Source: DASSLY01 sp035689185
GTDB lineage: Bacteria > Actinomycetota > Actinomycetes > Actinomycetales > Dermatophilaceae
Direction: 5' to 3'
Assembly: GCA_035689185.1 (NCBI GenBank)
Contig: DASSLY010000061.1
Location: 1-53,404 of the forward strand
DNA length: 53,404 bases
A model generated the notes under the pieces. The model saw only the letters and a list, made by a program, of their open reading frames with translations. It ran no database searches and had not been told where the DNA came from. Positions 34,245 to 42,788 of this stretch are shown piece after piece. A program made the translations under genes and the position numbers. Numbering within the stretch: position 1 is the stretch's first letter; the number at the start of each line of letters is the position of its first letter.

Positions 34245-35432
34245 ATGACCAGTGCCACCGCATGGCTGCGGCGCCGCCCGGCAGGCCCGGCCACCGCGGC
34301 CGCGGGACAGGTCACCTCGCTGGAGCTGTTCTTCGACCTCGTCTTCGTCTTCACCGTCACCCAGCTGACCGCCCTGCTGGGGCAGGTCGACGGGTGGGCC
34401 GGGGCCGGGCAGGCCACGCTGCTGCTGGTGCTGCTGTGGTGGATGTACGGCGGCTACGCCTGGCTCACCAACGCGGCGCCGCCGGTGACCCCGCGCCGAC
34501 GTGGCCTGCTGTTGCTGGGGATGACCGCGAACTTCGTGACGGCGCTGGCGATCCCGCATGCCACCGGCGCCGACCGGTGGACCTTCGCCATCGGCTACCT
34601 GGTCGTCGTCGGCGTTCACGCGTTCGTGTACCTCACCGAGGCCGCCCGGGTCACCGCAGGGATGGTGGTGCAGCTGCTCGGCTGGAACCTCATCGCCGCG
34701 GTCCTCGTCGTCCTCGGCGCGGCTCTGGGCGGGCGCGCCCTCTACGTATGCTGGGTGGCCGCCGTGCTGGTCGAGGTGGTGGTCTCGCGGCTGGCCGGCT
34801 TCACCCCGCTGCGACGCCTCGACGGCGGGCAGGGACCGGGGTTCGGCGTGGCGCCGGCGCACTTCGTGGAGCGACACGGGCTGATGCTGCTCATCGTGCT
34901 GGGGGAGTCGGTCCTGGCCATCGGCGTCGGGCTCAGTGCTGGTGCAGACGCCATCGGACCGGGCCAGGTCGTCTTCGCCGCGGTCAGCCTGGCGCTGGCA
35001 GCCGTCTTGTATGCCGCGTACTTCGGCACCGGGGAGGACCACCGGGCCGAGCGGGCGCTGGAGCGGGCACCGGCGTCGCGGCAGCACGTCATCGCGCTGA
35101 CGTCCTACGGGTACGCGCTGTTCGTGATGCTGCTGTCCGTGGTGTTCACCGCCGCCGGGCTGCACCACGCCCTGGCCCACCCGACGGGCACGCTGGACCT
35201 GGCCCGGGGAGCGCACCTGGCGGGTGGGGTGGCCGGCTTCTGGGTCGGCCTGGCGCTGTTCCGGGTGGCGCTGGGGGACCGGGACGTCCTGGTCCGGCTT
35301 GCGGGTGGGCTGCTCGTCCTGCCCGGCATCTGGCTGGCGACGTCGGTCTCCGCGATGGCGGCGCTGCTGCTCCTCCTGGCGGGCAGCAGCGCGCTACTCC
35401 TGCTGGAGACGCGGGGCCGGTCCCCCGGCTGA
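34245..35432 (+). CDS. Low temperature requirement A (LtrA) family membrane protein
   Basis: The 395-residue protein matches the LtrA family. It opens with SLELFFDLVFVFTVTQLTALL and contains LLLVLLWWMYGGYAWLTN, FVERHGLMLLIVLGESVLAIGVG (the family signature HGLMLLIVLGES), and DHRAERALE. About ten to twelve hydrophobic segments are visible. LtrA was named from a Listeria mutant unable to grow in the cold; its activity is unknown. The start ATG follows GAGGGG. It ends 28 nt before the convergent efflux gene. Confidence 0.93.
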   Translation: MTSATAWLRRRPAGPATAAAGQVTSLELFFDLVFVFTVTQLTALLGQVDGWAGAGQATLLLVLLWWMYGGYAWLTNAAPPVTPRRRGLLLLGMTANFVTALAIPHATGADRWTFAIGYLVVVGVHAFVYLTEAARVTAGMVVQLLGWNLIAAVLVVLGAALGGRALYVCWVAAVLVEVVVSRLAGFTPLRRLDGGQGPGFGVAPAHFVERHGLMLLIVLGESVLAIGVGLSAGADAIGPGQVVFAAVSLALAAVLYAAYFGTGEDHRAERALERAPASRQHVIALTSYGYALFVMLLSVVFTAAGLHHALAHPTGTLDLARGAHLAGGVAGFWVGLALFRVALGDRDVLVRLAGGLLVLPGIWLATSVSAMAALLLLLAGSSALLLLETRGRSPG

Positions 35433-35460
35433 CCAGGCCGGGGGGACAGGGGCCGCCGGG

Positions 35461-37179
35461 TCAGCCGGCCGCGTCGACGGAGAGCTCGGGCAGGGGGTTG
35501 GGCACGGTGGCCGACCGGCCGCCCCAGCGACGGGACGGGCGACGGTGGCGGCCCACCCGTCGGTCGGCCGGCCGGGCGGGTCGGTCGACGAGCCGGGCGA
35601 CAGGCTGGTCGATCCGCTGCCCGGCCGGTCCTTCCACGATGGCGCCGTGGGCGGACTCCTCCTCGGCCAGGGTCCTCGCCGAGACGTTCAGCCCGAGGAA
35701 GATCAGCACCGCGGCCACCGCGATGAACCCGGCGGCCATCAGGAAGCCTCGGGTGGAGGCGTAGGTCTGCGCCTCCAGCGCGAGCTGCTGCCTGGCGGCG
35801 GCGAGCGCCTCGGCGCTGGGAGTCGCGCCGCCCCGCGCCTGCAGCCCAGCGGCGAGCTCGGCCGCCTTGTCCGTGAAGGCGCCGGTGAACACGGTGGTGA
35901 GCGCAGCCAGGCCGAGTGCACCACCGATCTGCTGCGCGGTGTTGAGCACGGCGGAGCCGGCGCCCGAGTCCTGGTCGGCGACACCCGCGACCGCCGTGAG
36001 CGTCATCGGGACGAATGTCAGGCCCAGGCCGAAGGCCAGCAGCACGATCCACGGCAGCAGCCCGGTCAGGTAGCTGCTGCTGGTCGTCAGGTGGGTGAAG
36101 CCCCACATGCCCACCACGGCGAGCACGGCGCCCGGGCCGGACAGCCAGCGCGGGTCGACCCGGCTGACCAGCGCAGAGGCCAGCCCGGCGGCCAGCACGA
36201 TCCCGAAGCTGAATGGCAGGAAAGCGAAGCCGGACTTCACCGGGGAGTAGCCGAGCACCTGCTGGATGTACAGGCCGAGGAAGAAGAACATGGCGAACAT
36301 GCCGGCACCGACCGCCAGCATGCTGACCAGGCTGACCGCGCGGGTCCGGTCGGCCAGGATGCGCAGTGGGAGGAGCGGCTGGGCGACGGCGCGCTCGACG
36401 GCGACGAAGGCGGCAAGCAGGGCGGCTCCGGCGCCGAGCGAGCCGAGCGTGACCCAGTCGAGCCAGCCGGACTCCGACGCGTGGGTGAGGCCGTAGACCA
36501 GGCCGACCAGGCCCAGGGTGCCGGTGGCGGCGCCGAGCAGGTCGAACCGGCCGGGCTTCGGCTCGGACTCGTTGAGGTACCGCGGGGCTAGCAGCGCGAC
36601 CGCCAGGCCGATCGGGACGTTGATGAAAAAGGTCCAACGCCAGTCGATCTCAGTGAGGAACCCGCCGAGGATAAGGCCGACGGCTGCCCCGGCACCGGAC
36701 ATCGCGGCATACACGCCCATGGCGCGGTTGCGCTCCTTGCCGGCCGGGAAGGTCGTGGTGATCAGGGCCAGCGCTGCCGGCGAGGCGATGGCGGCACCGG
36801 CGCCCTGGACGACGCGGGAGGAGATGAGCATGAGCTCGTTCACCGCGAGGCCGCCGACCATGGATGCCGCCGCGAACAGCAGCACCCCGGTGACGAACAT
36901 CCGGCGCCGGCCGACGACGTCACCCAGCCGGCCACCGAGCAGGAGCAGGCTGCCGAGCGCGAGGGCGTAGGCATTGACGACCCACGACAACCCGCTCTGG
37001 GAGAAGCCCAGCGCGGTCTGGATGTGGGGCAGGGCGATGTTCACGATCGTCCCGTCCAGGACGATCATGAGCTGCGCGCCGCCGATGACGACGAGCGCGA
37101 TCGCCAGGTTCGCCGAGCGGGTCGGCGGTGGTGACGCAGTCTGCGACTCCACCGGGATGGTGCCGGTCAAAGCGGACAT
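35461..37179 (-). CDS. DHA2-family MFS drug efflux transporter
   Basis: The 572-residue protein has 14 predicted transmembrane helices and DHA2 signatures: LDGTIVNIALPHIQTALGFS (motif D-like), GGRLGDVVGRRRMF (motif A), SRVVQGAGAAIASPAAL (motif B), and GVYAAMSGAGAAVGLILGG with WRWTFFINVPIG (motif C region). A basic, proline-rich C-terminal tail of about 70 residues follows the last helix. The ATG at 37179 is preferred to a GTG at 37194 because AAAGGA lies 7 nt upstream. It lies 110 nt downstream of the TetR gene on the same strand and is probably under its operator. Substrate unknown; antiseptics or antibiotics are typical. Confidence 0.95.
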   Translation of the reverse strand: MSALTGTIPVESQTASPPPTRSANLAIALVVIGGAQLMIVLDGTIVNIALPHIQTALGFSQSGLSWVVNAYALALGSLLLLGGRLGDVVGRRRMFVTGVLLFAAASMVGGLAVNELMLISSRVVQGAGAAIASPAALALITTTFPAGKERNRAMGVYAAMSGAGAAVGLILGGFLTEIDWRWTFFINVPIGLAVALLAPRYLNESEPKPGRFDLLGAATGTLGLVGLVYGLTHASESGWLDWVTLGSLGAGAALLAAFVAVERAVAQPLLPLRILADRTRAVSLVSMLAVGAGMFAMFFFLGLYIQQVLGYSPVKSGFAFLPFSFGIVLAAGLASALVSRVDPRWLSGPGAVLAVVGMWGFTHLTTSSSYLTGLLPWIVLLAFGLGLTFVPMTLTAVAGVADQDSGAGSAVLNTAQQIGGALGLAALTTVFTGAFTDKAAELAAGLQARGGATPSAEALAAARQQLALEAQTYASTRGFLMAAGFIAVAAVLIFLGLNVSARTLAEEESAHGAIVEGPAGQRIDQPVARLVDRPARPADRRVGRHRRPSRRWGGRSATVPNPLPELSVDAAG

Positions 37180-37289
37180 GCGCGGTCCTTTCACGACGTG
37201 GCTGGTTAGCCGATCGGTCCTGCCGGACTGGTCGGGGAGATAGGGATTGGCTCAACGGCGAGCCGGCACGAGATGAGCCTGGCGCTGCC

Positions 37290-37910
37290 TCAGCTGCCGG
37301 TGGTGCCGGGGTCGAGGCCCCGCCGAGCGGCCGGCAGGACGACGGTGTCGAGGATCTGGCTGACGCGTTCGCGAGTGATCGGGGTCCCGTGCAGCACGCT
37401 CTCGTGGATGCACAGGGCCGGCAGCGTGATGGCCAGCAGGTCCAGATCCACGCCGCTGGCGATCTCGCCGCGCCGCTGGGCTCGCTGCATCACCTCGACC
37501 GCGACACGCAGCGGCGGCTCGACAACCCGCGCCCGGAAGGCGGCGAACAGCTCGGGGTCGCGCTGCAGCGCCGGGAACAGTGCGCCCAGCAACGCCGGCG
37601 ACTTGCCGCATACCCCGCCGGGCCCGCAAGCCATCGTCAACAGGTCCTCGCGCAGGCTGCCGGTGTCGGCGGGCACGGGCTGGACCGCCTTGTCGTGGGT
37701 GAAGGCGTCCAGCACCAGCTCAGGCTTCCCGCTCCACCGGCGGTACAGGGTGGCCTTGCTCACCCTTGCCGCCGCTGCGACTGCATCGAAGGTCAGCTTG
37801 TCGTAGCCGCCCTCGACCAGCAGCGACAGGACGACGCCATAGATCTCGGTCTCCCGCTCGCCCTCGATGCGGGGGCGGCTGGCGGCCAGGGTCTGCGCCG
37901 GCGTCATCAT
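37290..37910 (-). CDS. TetR/AcrR-family repressor of the adjacent efflux gene
   Basis: The 206-residue protein has an N-terminal TetR helix-turn-helix (about 20-65; YDKLTFDAVAAAARVSKATLYRRWSGKPELV) and a C-terminal ligand-binding region (a TetR_C-like stretch, LFAAFRARVVEPPLRVAVEVMQRA). The start is one of two adjacent ATGs (37910/37907), with AAGGAA about 11 nt upstream. A 17-nt palindrome lies 27 nt upstream of the start. With the MFS transporter downstream on the same strand it forms a classic self-repressed efflux operon. Confidence 0.94.
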   Translation of the reverse strand: MMTPAQTLAASRPRIEGERETEIYGVVLSLLVEGGYDKLTFDAVAAAARVSKATLYRRWSGKPELVLDAFTHDKAVQPVPADTGSLREDLLTMACGPGGVCGKSPALLGALFPALQRDPELFAAFRARVVEPPLRVAVEVMQRAQRRGEIASGVDLDLLAITLPALCIHESVLHGTPITRERVSQILDTVVLPAARRGLDPGTTGS

Positions 37911-37936
37911 GGCGAGAGGTTCCTTCACGCATATGA

Positions 37937-37953
37937 AACGAAACGGTTTCGTT
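37937..37953. promoter_or_regulatory. TetR operator, near-perfect palindrome
   Basis: AACGAAAC-G-GTTTCGTT is a perfect 8-bp inverted repeat around one central base. It is AT-rich against a very GC-rich background and lies between the TetR gene and the divergent PAC2 gene, so it may affect both. Confidence 0.85.
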
Positions 37954-38125
37954 CTATCTGGACTGTACGCGGCACCCGGCCCATCGTGCAAGGGCCATTT
38001 TCCGCGGCGGGGTCGGTGCGCGTTGCCGGCACAGGTGGAATCCTGGTCCTCTGGGCAGCGTTGTCCTGGTGACGCGACCCCGGTTGCGCCACGACCCGAC
38101 GACGACTCACGACGAAGGACGACCG

Positions 38126-39037
38126 GTGCAGGACCCAACCCAGCTCTACCGTCTGGAGACCGACACGGACGCGGACCAGGGCCGTGCCGCCTCGGTGCTC
38201 GTCGTGTGCACCGGGGCGCTCATCGACGCCGGGCACACCCAGCGGCTGCTCTGCGAGCACGTCTTGAGCACGCTGGAGCACACGGTGGTCGCCTCCTTCG
38301 ACATCGACCAGCTGCTGGACTACCGGGGCCGCCGCCCGGCGATGATCTTCGACCGGGACCGGTGGGTGGAGTACGACGACCCGGCGCTGCTGCTGCACCG
38401 GGTCGTCGACGCCGACGGCCAGCCGTTCCTCGTGCTCGCCGGCCCAGAGCCGGATTACCAGTGGGAGCGGATGGCCGAGGCGGTCCGCGGCCTGGTGGAG
38501 CAGCTGGGGGTCACCCTCACCGTGCACGCCCACGGCATCCCGATGGCGGTGCCGCACACCAGACCGATCGGCGTGACCTCGCATGCCACCAACCCGCGGC
38601 TGATCGGGGAGAACGAGTCGGTCTTCGGCCGGGTTCAGGTGCCGGGCAGCTTCAGCTCGCTGCTCGAACTGCGCCTGGGCGAGGCCGGGCACGACGCGGT
38701 GGGGTATGCCGTGCACGTCCCGCACTACCTGGCGCAGGCGGAGTACGCCGACGCGGCCGTGGTCGCCCTGCGGTCGATCGTGGCGGCGACCGGGCTGCAC
38801 GTCCCGGCTGCCGACCTGAACGCCGCCGCCGGGCTGAACCGGGCCGAGATCGCCAAGGAGGTCGCCGGCTCGGAGGAGATCGCCCAGGTGGTCGAGGCGC
38901 TGGAGCGGCAGTACGACGCCTTCGTCGAAGGCCGGCAGAAGCCGAACCTGCTGGCGACGGAGATCAGCGACCTGCCGACCGCCGACGAGATCGGCGCCGA
39001 GTTCGAGCAGTTCCTAAGGACCCAGACCGACGACTGA
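38126..39037 (+). CDS. PAC2-family protein (proteasome assembly chaperone-like)
   Basis: The 303-residue protein shows the PAC2 pattern: LVVCTGALIDAGHTQRLL, then VVASFDIDQLLDYRGRRP, then LVLAGPEPDYQWERMAEAVRGLVEQLGV, HGIPMAVPHTRP, and HVPHYLAQAEYADAAVVALRSI. Actinobacterial members occur as companions of proteasome-related or ATP-grasp systems, but the function is not established and no proteasome gene is here. The GTG at 38126 with GAAGGA upstream is chosen. A GC hairpin ends the gene. Confidence 0.9.
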   Translation: MQDPTQLYRLETDTDADQGRAASVLVVCTGALIDAGHTQRLLCEHVLSTLEHTVVASFDIDQLLDYRGRRPAMIFDRDRWVEYDDPALLLHRVVDADGQPFLVLAGPEPDYQWERMAEAVRGLVEQLGVTLTVHAHGIPMAVPHTRPIGVTSHATNPRLIGENESVFGRVQVPGSFSSLLELRLGEAGHDAVGYAVHVPHYLAQAEYADAAVVALRSIVAATGLHVPAADLNAAAGLNRAEIAKEVAGSEEIAQVVEALERQYDAFVEGRQKPNLLATEISDLPTADEIGAEFEQFLRTQTDD

Positions 39038-39063
39038 CGAGCCAACCACCCCTTCCCCCCGAG

Positions 39064-39107
39064 TTGTCAGAACGTGGGCGGGGTCATGACCCGCCACGTT
39101 CTGACAA
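39064..39107. terminator. Stem-loop after the PAC2 gene
   Basis: TTGTCAGAACGTGG (39064-39077) pairs perfectly with CCACGTTCTGACAA (39094-39107); the inner arms GGGTCA/TGACCC add pairing with a small bulge. A third copy of GTTCTGACAA follows at 39117-39126. It lies between convergent genes and likely terminates both. Confidence 0.8.
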
Positions 39108-39157
39108 TCCAAGAGAGTTCTGACAAGCCAAGCCGCGGCTCGCGCGGCCTACCCCGG

Positions 39158-40837
39158 TCAGCCCAGGGCCTCCGGCCAGCGGTGCACGACGCTGGTATCG
39201 GCCACGAACCGGACCCGGTCACTTCCGGTCCACCGGCGCGCGCTGTCGACCAGCGCCTGCTCCACCCGCTCGGCGGCGGCGCCGGCGGCCTCGGCCGGGA
39301 CGTGTAGCAGCAGCTCGTCGTGCAGGCAGAGCACGATTCGCGCGCCGAGATCGGCGGTGGTGTGCCGCACCGTCGCCGCCCACGCCTTGAACAGCTCGGC
39401 CGCCGACCCCTGGACAACCGCGTTGCGGGCGAACCGGCCCCGGGCCGCGTCCCGATCGCGCGCGGCGGCCGCCGCAGTGTCCGGCGCGTCGGTCCACATC
39501 GGCACCCGCCGACCGCCGAAGGTGCGGACGGCCCGCCCGGCCGCCCCCTCGGCATACGCGCCGTCCAGGTAGCCCATCGCCACCGGGTAGGTGCGCTCCA
39601 GGCCGGCCAGCGCCCGCCCGGCCGTCCCGCTGCGCTGGCCGTACATGGCCGCCAGCACGGCGACCTTGGCCGCGGCGCGCTCCACCCCCAGCGCCGCCGC
39701 GACCGGGGCGTACAGGTCGTCCGCCCGGGTGGCCGCGGCGAACGCCTCGTCGCCAGACACCGCGGCCAGCACCCGCGGCTCGATCTGGCCGAGGTCCGCA
39801 CGGACCAGCAGGTGACCCGGGGCCGCCGCGACCCCGTCCCGCAGCCGGGCCGGCAGGTTGTGCAGCCCGTGCCGCGCGGCCATCCGCCCGGCCGCACCGT
39901 CGCAGGCGGTCCACCCGCCGCGCAGCCTGTCGTCGGGCCCGACGTGAGCATCCAGCCAGGCATAGCCGTATGTCGTCGCGATCCGCTCCGCGGCGCGCCA
40001 CTCCAGCAGTGCTGCCACCGCCGGGTGACTGTGCCGGTACGGCTCCAGTCGCCACTTGCGGGTGTCCGGCACCACCACCCCGATGCCGGCGAGCAGGTCG
40101 CGGACCTGGGCCGGGTTGCGCAGGTCGGTGGTTTCGCGACCGGGGGTATGCCGCAGCACGGCCGCGTCTCGCGCGGTCCGGATCCGCTGGGCCTCGGCCG
40201 GGTCGGCCGGACGCGGTCCGAGGATCTGCTCCAGCAGGCGCTCCAGCTCGCGGCGGTCGACCGGCAGCCCGTCGCGTTCCAGCTCCAGGCACAGCAGTGC
40301 CGCGGCCGACTCGCTGTGGGCGGTCGCCACCGCGCGGGCTCCGTCCAGCCGTTCGAGCTGGGCGGCCGCGGTGCGCAGCGCCAGCTCCGCCCATGCCTGG
40401 GCCCGGTCGGGGGTGGAGCACCAGCGCGGCGACTCGGTCTGCGGCCGCAGGTAACCGGTGCGGTCCAACGGCTGGCCGCCGTCGGTCTCGCCGTCCGCGG
40501 CGGCGCCGAAGAGGTCGTCCGCCGGCGCCGGGGACAGTCCGCTGGGGGGCAGCCCCGCGGCTGCCGCCCAGGCCAGGGCCGGTCCCGCCGCCCACCCTCC
40601 GTGCAGCAGCCGGTGGACCTCGGCCACGTCCCAGCACCGCTGCAGCGCGACGCCATGGGAGACGGGCACTTGGGCGTCCCGGCTGGCCGCCCACCACACC
40701 CACCGGGGGCGCCGCCGCGCCTCCAGGTCCACCACCTGTGGTAGCAGCTGCGGCCAGGGACCGACGACGGCTAGCCCGTCACCGCGCAGCGCGGCCTGGC
40801 CGTGGCCCCAGGCGACCAGCGCGACCGGTGAGCTCAC
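39158..40837 (-). CDS. DNA polymerase I-like family A protein (annotated in relatives as bifunctional 3'-5' exonuclease/DNA polymerase)
   Basis: The 559-residue protein has all three polymerase A motifs: motif A LGQIEPRVLA (with the catalytic Asp just before, in RADLG), motif B RAAAKVAVLAAMYG (R-x3-K-x7-YG), and motif C LCLHDELLLHVP. It lacks the 5'-nuclease domain. The N-terminal 150 residues sit where the 3'-5' exonuclease would be, but no DxE or YxxxD motif is visible, so proofreading is probably absent. It is much shorter than Pol I (about 900). Actinobacteria carry such a second enzyme of unclear role, perhaps repair. GTG start at 40837. Confidence 0.92.
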   Translation of the reverse strand: MSSPVALVAWGHGQAALRGDGLAVVGPWPQLLPQVVDLEARRRPRWVWWAASRDAQVPVSHGVALQRCWDVAEVHRLLHGGWAAGPALAWAAAAGLPPSGLSPAPADDLFGAAADGETDGGQPLDRTGYLRPQTESPRWCSTPDRAQAWAELALRTAAAQLERLDGARAVATAHSESAAALLCLELERDGLPVDRRELERLLEQILGPRPADPAEAQRIRTARDAAVLRHTPGRETTDLRNPAQVRDLLAGIGVVVPDTRKWRLEPYRHSHPAVAALLEWRAAERIATTYGYAWLDAHVGPDDRLRGGWTACDGAAGRMAARHGLHNLPARLRDGVAAAPGHLLVRADLGQIEPRVLAAVSGDEAFAAATRADDLYAPVAAALGVERAAAKVAVLAAMYGQRSGTAGRALAGLERTYPVAMGYLDGAYAEGAAGRAVRTFGGRRVPMWTDAPDTAAAAARDRDAARGRFARNAVVQGSAAELFKAWAATVRHTTADLGARIVLCLHDELLLHVPAEAAGAAAERVEQALVDSARRWTGSDRVRFVADTSVVHRWPEALG

Positions 40838-40881
40838 CCGGCCAATTGACTCACGGCATACCGACAGCCGTCACCGCGTCG

Positions 40882-42123
40882 TCACCCGGCCGGGGTGACC
40901 CGCAGGATCTTGTCGGCCGTTCCGTTGGAGGTGGTGACGTACAGGGCGCCGTCAGGCCCGAGCTGCACCGTCCGCAACCGGCCGAACGTGCCGTCGAGCG
41001 CGGTGATCTGCTCCCTGCGCACCACGGTGCCGGCGGCGTCCAGGGTGAGCACCATGGCCGCGGACCCCTTGAGCTCGGCGACGACGAGGGCCCCCCGCCA
41101 GCGGCCCCAGGCGGCGCCGTCCAGGAAGGTTGCACCGCTGGTCGCGACCGTCGGGAAGCCGGAGGACCATTTCGCGACGCGGGCGTCCGGGAACTTGGTC
41201 AGGTCGGTCATCGGGACCCGCTCGTTGTACCCGGGGACCGGGTCCCAGCCATAGTTGCCGCCCTTGGCCAGCAGGTTCACCTCGTCGTCGCGGTCCGGGC
41301 CGTGCTCAGCGGTCCACACCTGGCGGGAGCCGGGCCGCATCGCCAGCCCCTGGACGTTGCGGTGCCCGTAGGTCCAGACGTACCGGGCCTTGCCGCCGAG
41401 GGCGAAGAACGGGTTGTCCGCCGGGATGGTCCCGTCGGCATTGACCCGCAACGTCTTGCCCCCCAGCGACTGCAGGTTCTGCGGGTTGGTCCCCTGGGCA
41501 GCGTCACCGGTGGCCACGCGCAGCTTCCCGTCCCTGTCGAAGCGGAGCCGACAGCCGCTGTGCCGTCCGTCCGACACCGGCAGGCCGGCGACGACCGGGC
41601 TGCCCACCCGGGTGGCGCTGGAGAGGTCCAGCGACAGCCGCCAGCGGATGACCCGGACGTCGATGGGGGCGGTGCCGGTGCCTCGGTAGTCCATGCAGGT
41701 GTAGAAGAGCCGGTTTGCCCGGAAGGCCGGGTCCACCACGATCCCGAGGAGGCCGCCTTCGCCGTTGACGTAGACGTCGGACAGGTTGGCGGCGACCGGG
41801 CGCAGCGAGCCGTTGCGCGGCTTGACCAGCAGCCGGCCGGCACGTTCGGTCACGATCATCGCCCCGGCCGGGGTGAAGGTGAGGTCCCACGGGATGCTCA
41901 GCCCCGTGGCGATGGTTTGAACGTTCACCGCGACCGCGGCTGCCCGTGGGGCCCCCGGCGCCGAGACGGCGGGCCCGGTGCCGGTCAGCGACCGGTATGC
42001 CGGCCGGCTGGCTTGACTGCCGGCCCCCGGGCTTGCGGTGGCGCCACCGCTGCCGGTGAGGGCGGGCACGGCGAGGACGGCAAGGGCGGCGGCCGCGAGC
42101 ACGGACGGCTTCAGGACTGGCAT
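40882..42123 (-). CDS. Secreted PQQ-dependent sugar dehydrogenase (GSDH/sorbosone dehydrogenase family)
   Basis: The 413-residue protein has a signal peptide (MPVLKPSVLAAAALAVLAVPA, then an Ala/Gly stretch) and a six-bladed soluble glucose-dehydrogenase propeller from about residue 68. It includes GLSIPWDLTFTPAG, GEGGLLGIVVDPAF, HSGCRLRFDRDGKLRVATGD (catalytic His and Ca/PQQ region), YGHRNVQGLA and EHGPDRDDEVN. It oxidises sugars outside the membrane using PQQ; the true substrate is uncertain. It is preceded by a gap of 191 nt in which I see no gene. Confidence 0.93.
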   Translation of the reverse strand: MPVLKPSVLAAAALAVLAVPALTGSGGATASPGAGSQASRPAYRSLTGTGPAVSAPGAPRAAAVAVNVQTIATGLSIPWDLTFTPAGAMIVTERAGRLLVKPRNGSLRPVAANLSDVYVNGEGGLLGIVVDPAFRANRLFYTCMDYRGTGTAPIDVRVIRWRLSLDLSSATRVGSPVVAGLPVSDGRHSGCRLRFDRDGKLRVATGDAAQGTNPQNLQSLGGKTLRVNADGTIPADNPFFALGGKARYVWTYGHRNVQGLAMRPGSRQVWTAEHGPDRDDEVNLLAKGGNYGWDPVPGYNERVPMTDLTKFPDARVAKWSSGFPTVATSGATFLDGAAWGRWRGALVVAELKGSAAMVLTLDAAGTVVRREQITALDGTFGRLRTVQLGPDGALYVTTSNGTADKILRVTPAG

Positions 42124-42314
42124 GAGGCGAGGCTAGATCGGCCCACCGACAAACCGCGCAGGCGGTGGAAAGTGCTGACACAACCTTTGCCGGATCGAGG
42201 GCAGCGCTTCCCCATCCCCAGCATGGGTCTGCGTGACCCTGCTGCGCGCCGGCGTCTGCTGCGCGCAACAGTGCGCTAGCGCGGCGCACCCCCCAGACTG
42301 ATTTAGGCCAAGAC

Positions 42315-42788
42315 TTAGGCCGCGCCCGACTTCAGCCGGACCTGTCGCTTGACCCGGCTGAGCATGGCCACCATGCCGCGCAGCCGCAACGGCGACACCG
42401 CCTCCGCCAGGCCGAACCGGTACGGTGCGTCGTCAGGCACGGCGAGCACCTGCGTGGCCGTCAGGCCGTCCAGCCCTTCGTGCAGGATCCCGGCGAAGCC
42501 GCGGGTTGTCGGCGACTCGCTGGGGGCTTGGAAGTGCAGGTGCACGGTCTCGGCCGGGTCGACGTCGGCCGCGAGGAAGAGCGGCGACTGGCACTCCGGC
42601 ACTTGCTCCATCAGCTCGGCATGCCCGGCATACCGGTCCGGCAGCGGCGGCAGCTCGTCGCTGAACTCCAGCAGCAGCGTCAGCCGCTCCCGCGCGCTCA
42701 CCGCCAGGAAGTCGTCTGCGATCCGCTGCAGCGCGTCGGGCAGCGGTGCTCGCTCCGGTGATCCGTCCACCACACCAGTGTCGTTCAC
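42315..42788 (-). CDS. sufE: SufE-family sulfur acceptor protein
   Basis: SufE accepts sulfane sulfur. The 157-residue protein contains LPDALQRIADDFLAVSARERLTLLLEFSD, then LMEQVPECQSPLFLAADV, with the active Cys in PECQSP, and later HFQAPSESPTTRGFAGIL. The GTG start overlaps the sseA stop (GTGA), so the two are coupled. In actinobacteria this pair is a common thiosulfate sulfurtransferase-SufE unit; whether it feeds Suf iron-sulfur assembly is inference. Confidence 0.93.
   Translation of the reverse strand: MNDTGVVDGSPERAPLPDALQRIADDFLAVSARERLTLLLEFSDELPPLPDRYAGHAELMEQVPECQSPLFLAADVDPAETVHLHFQAPSESPTTRGFAGILHEGLDGLTATQVLAVPDDAPYRFGLAEAVSPLRLRGMVAMLSRVKRQVRLKSGAA

Noticed and set aside
39970..42279. 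Plus-strand open frame of about 770 codons
   Set aside because: It runs antisense to the Pol-like and sugar dehydrogenase genes, both with family motifs; its product is Arg/Pro/Gly-rich without domains.
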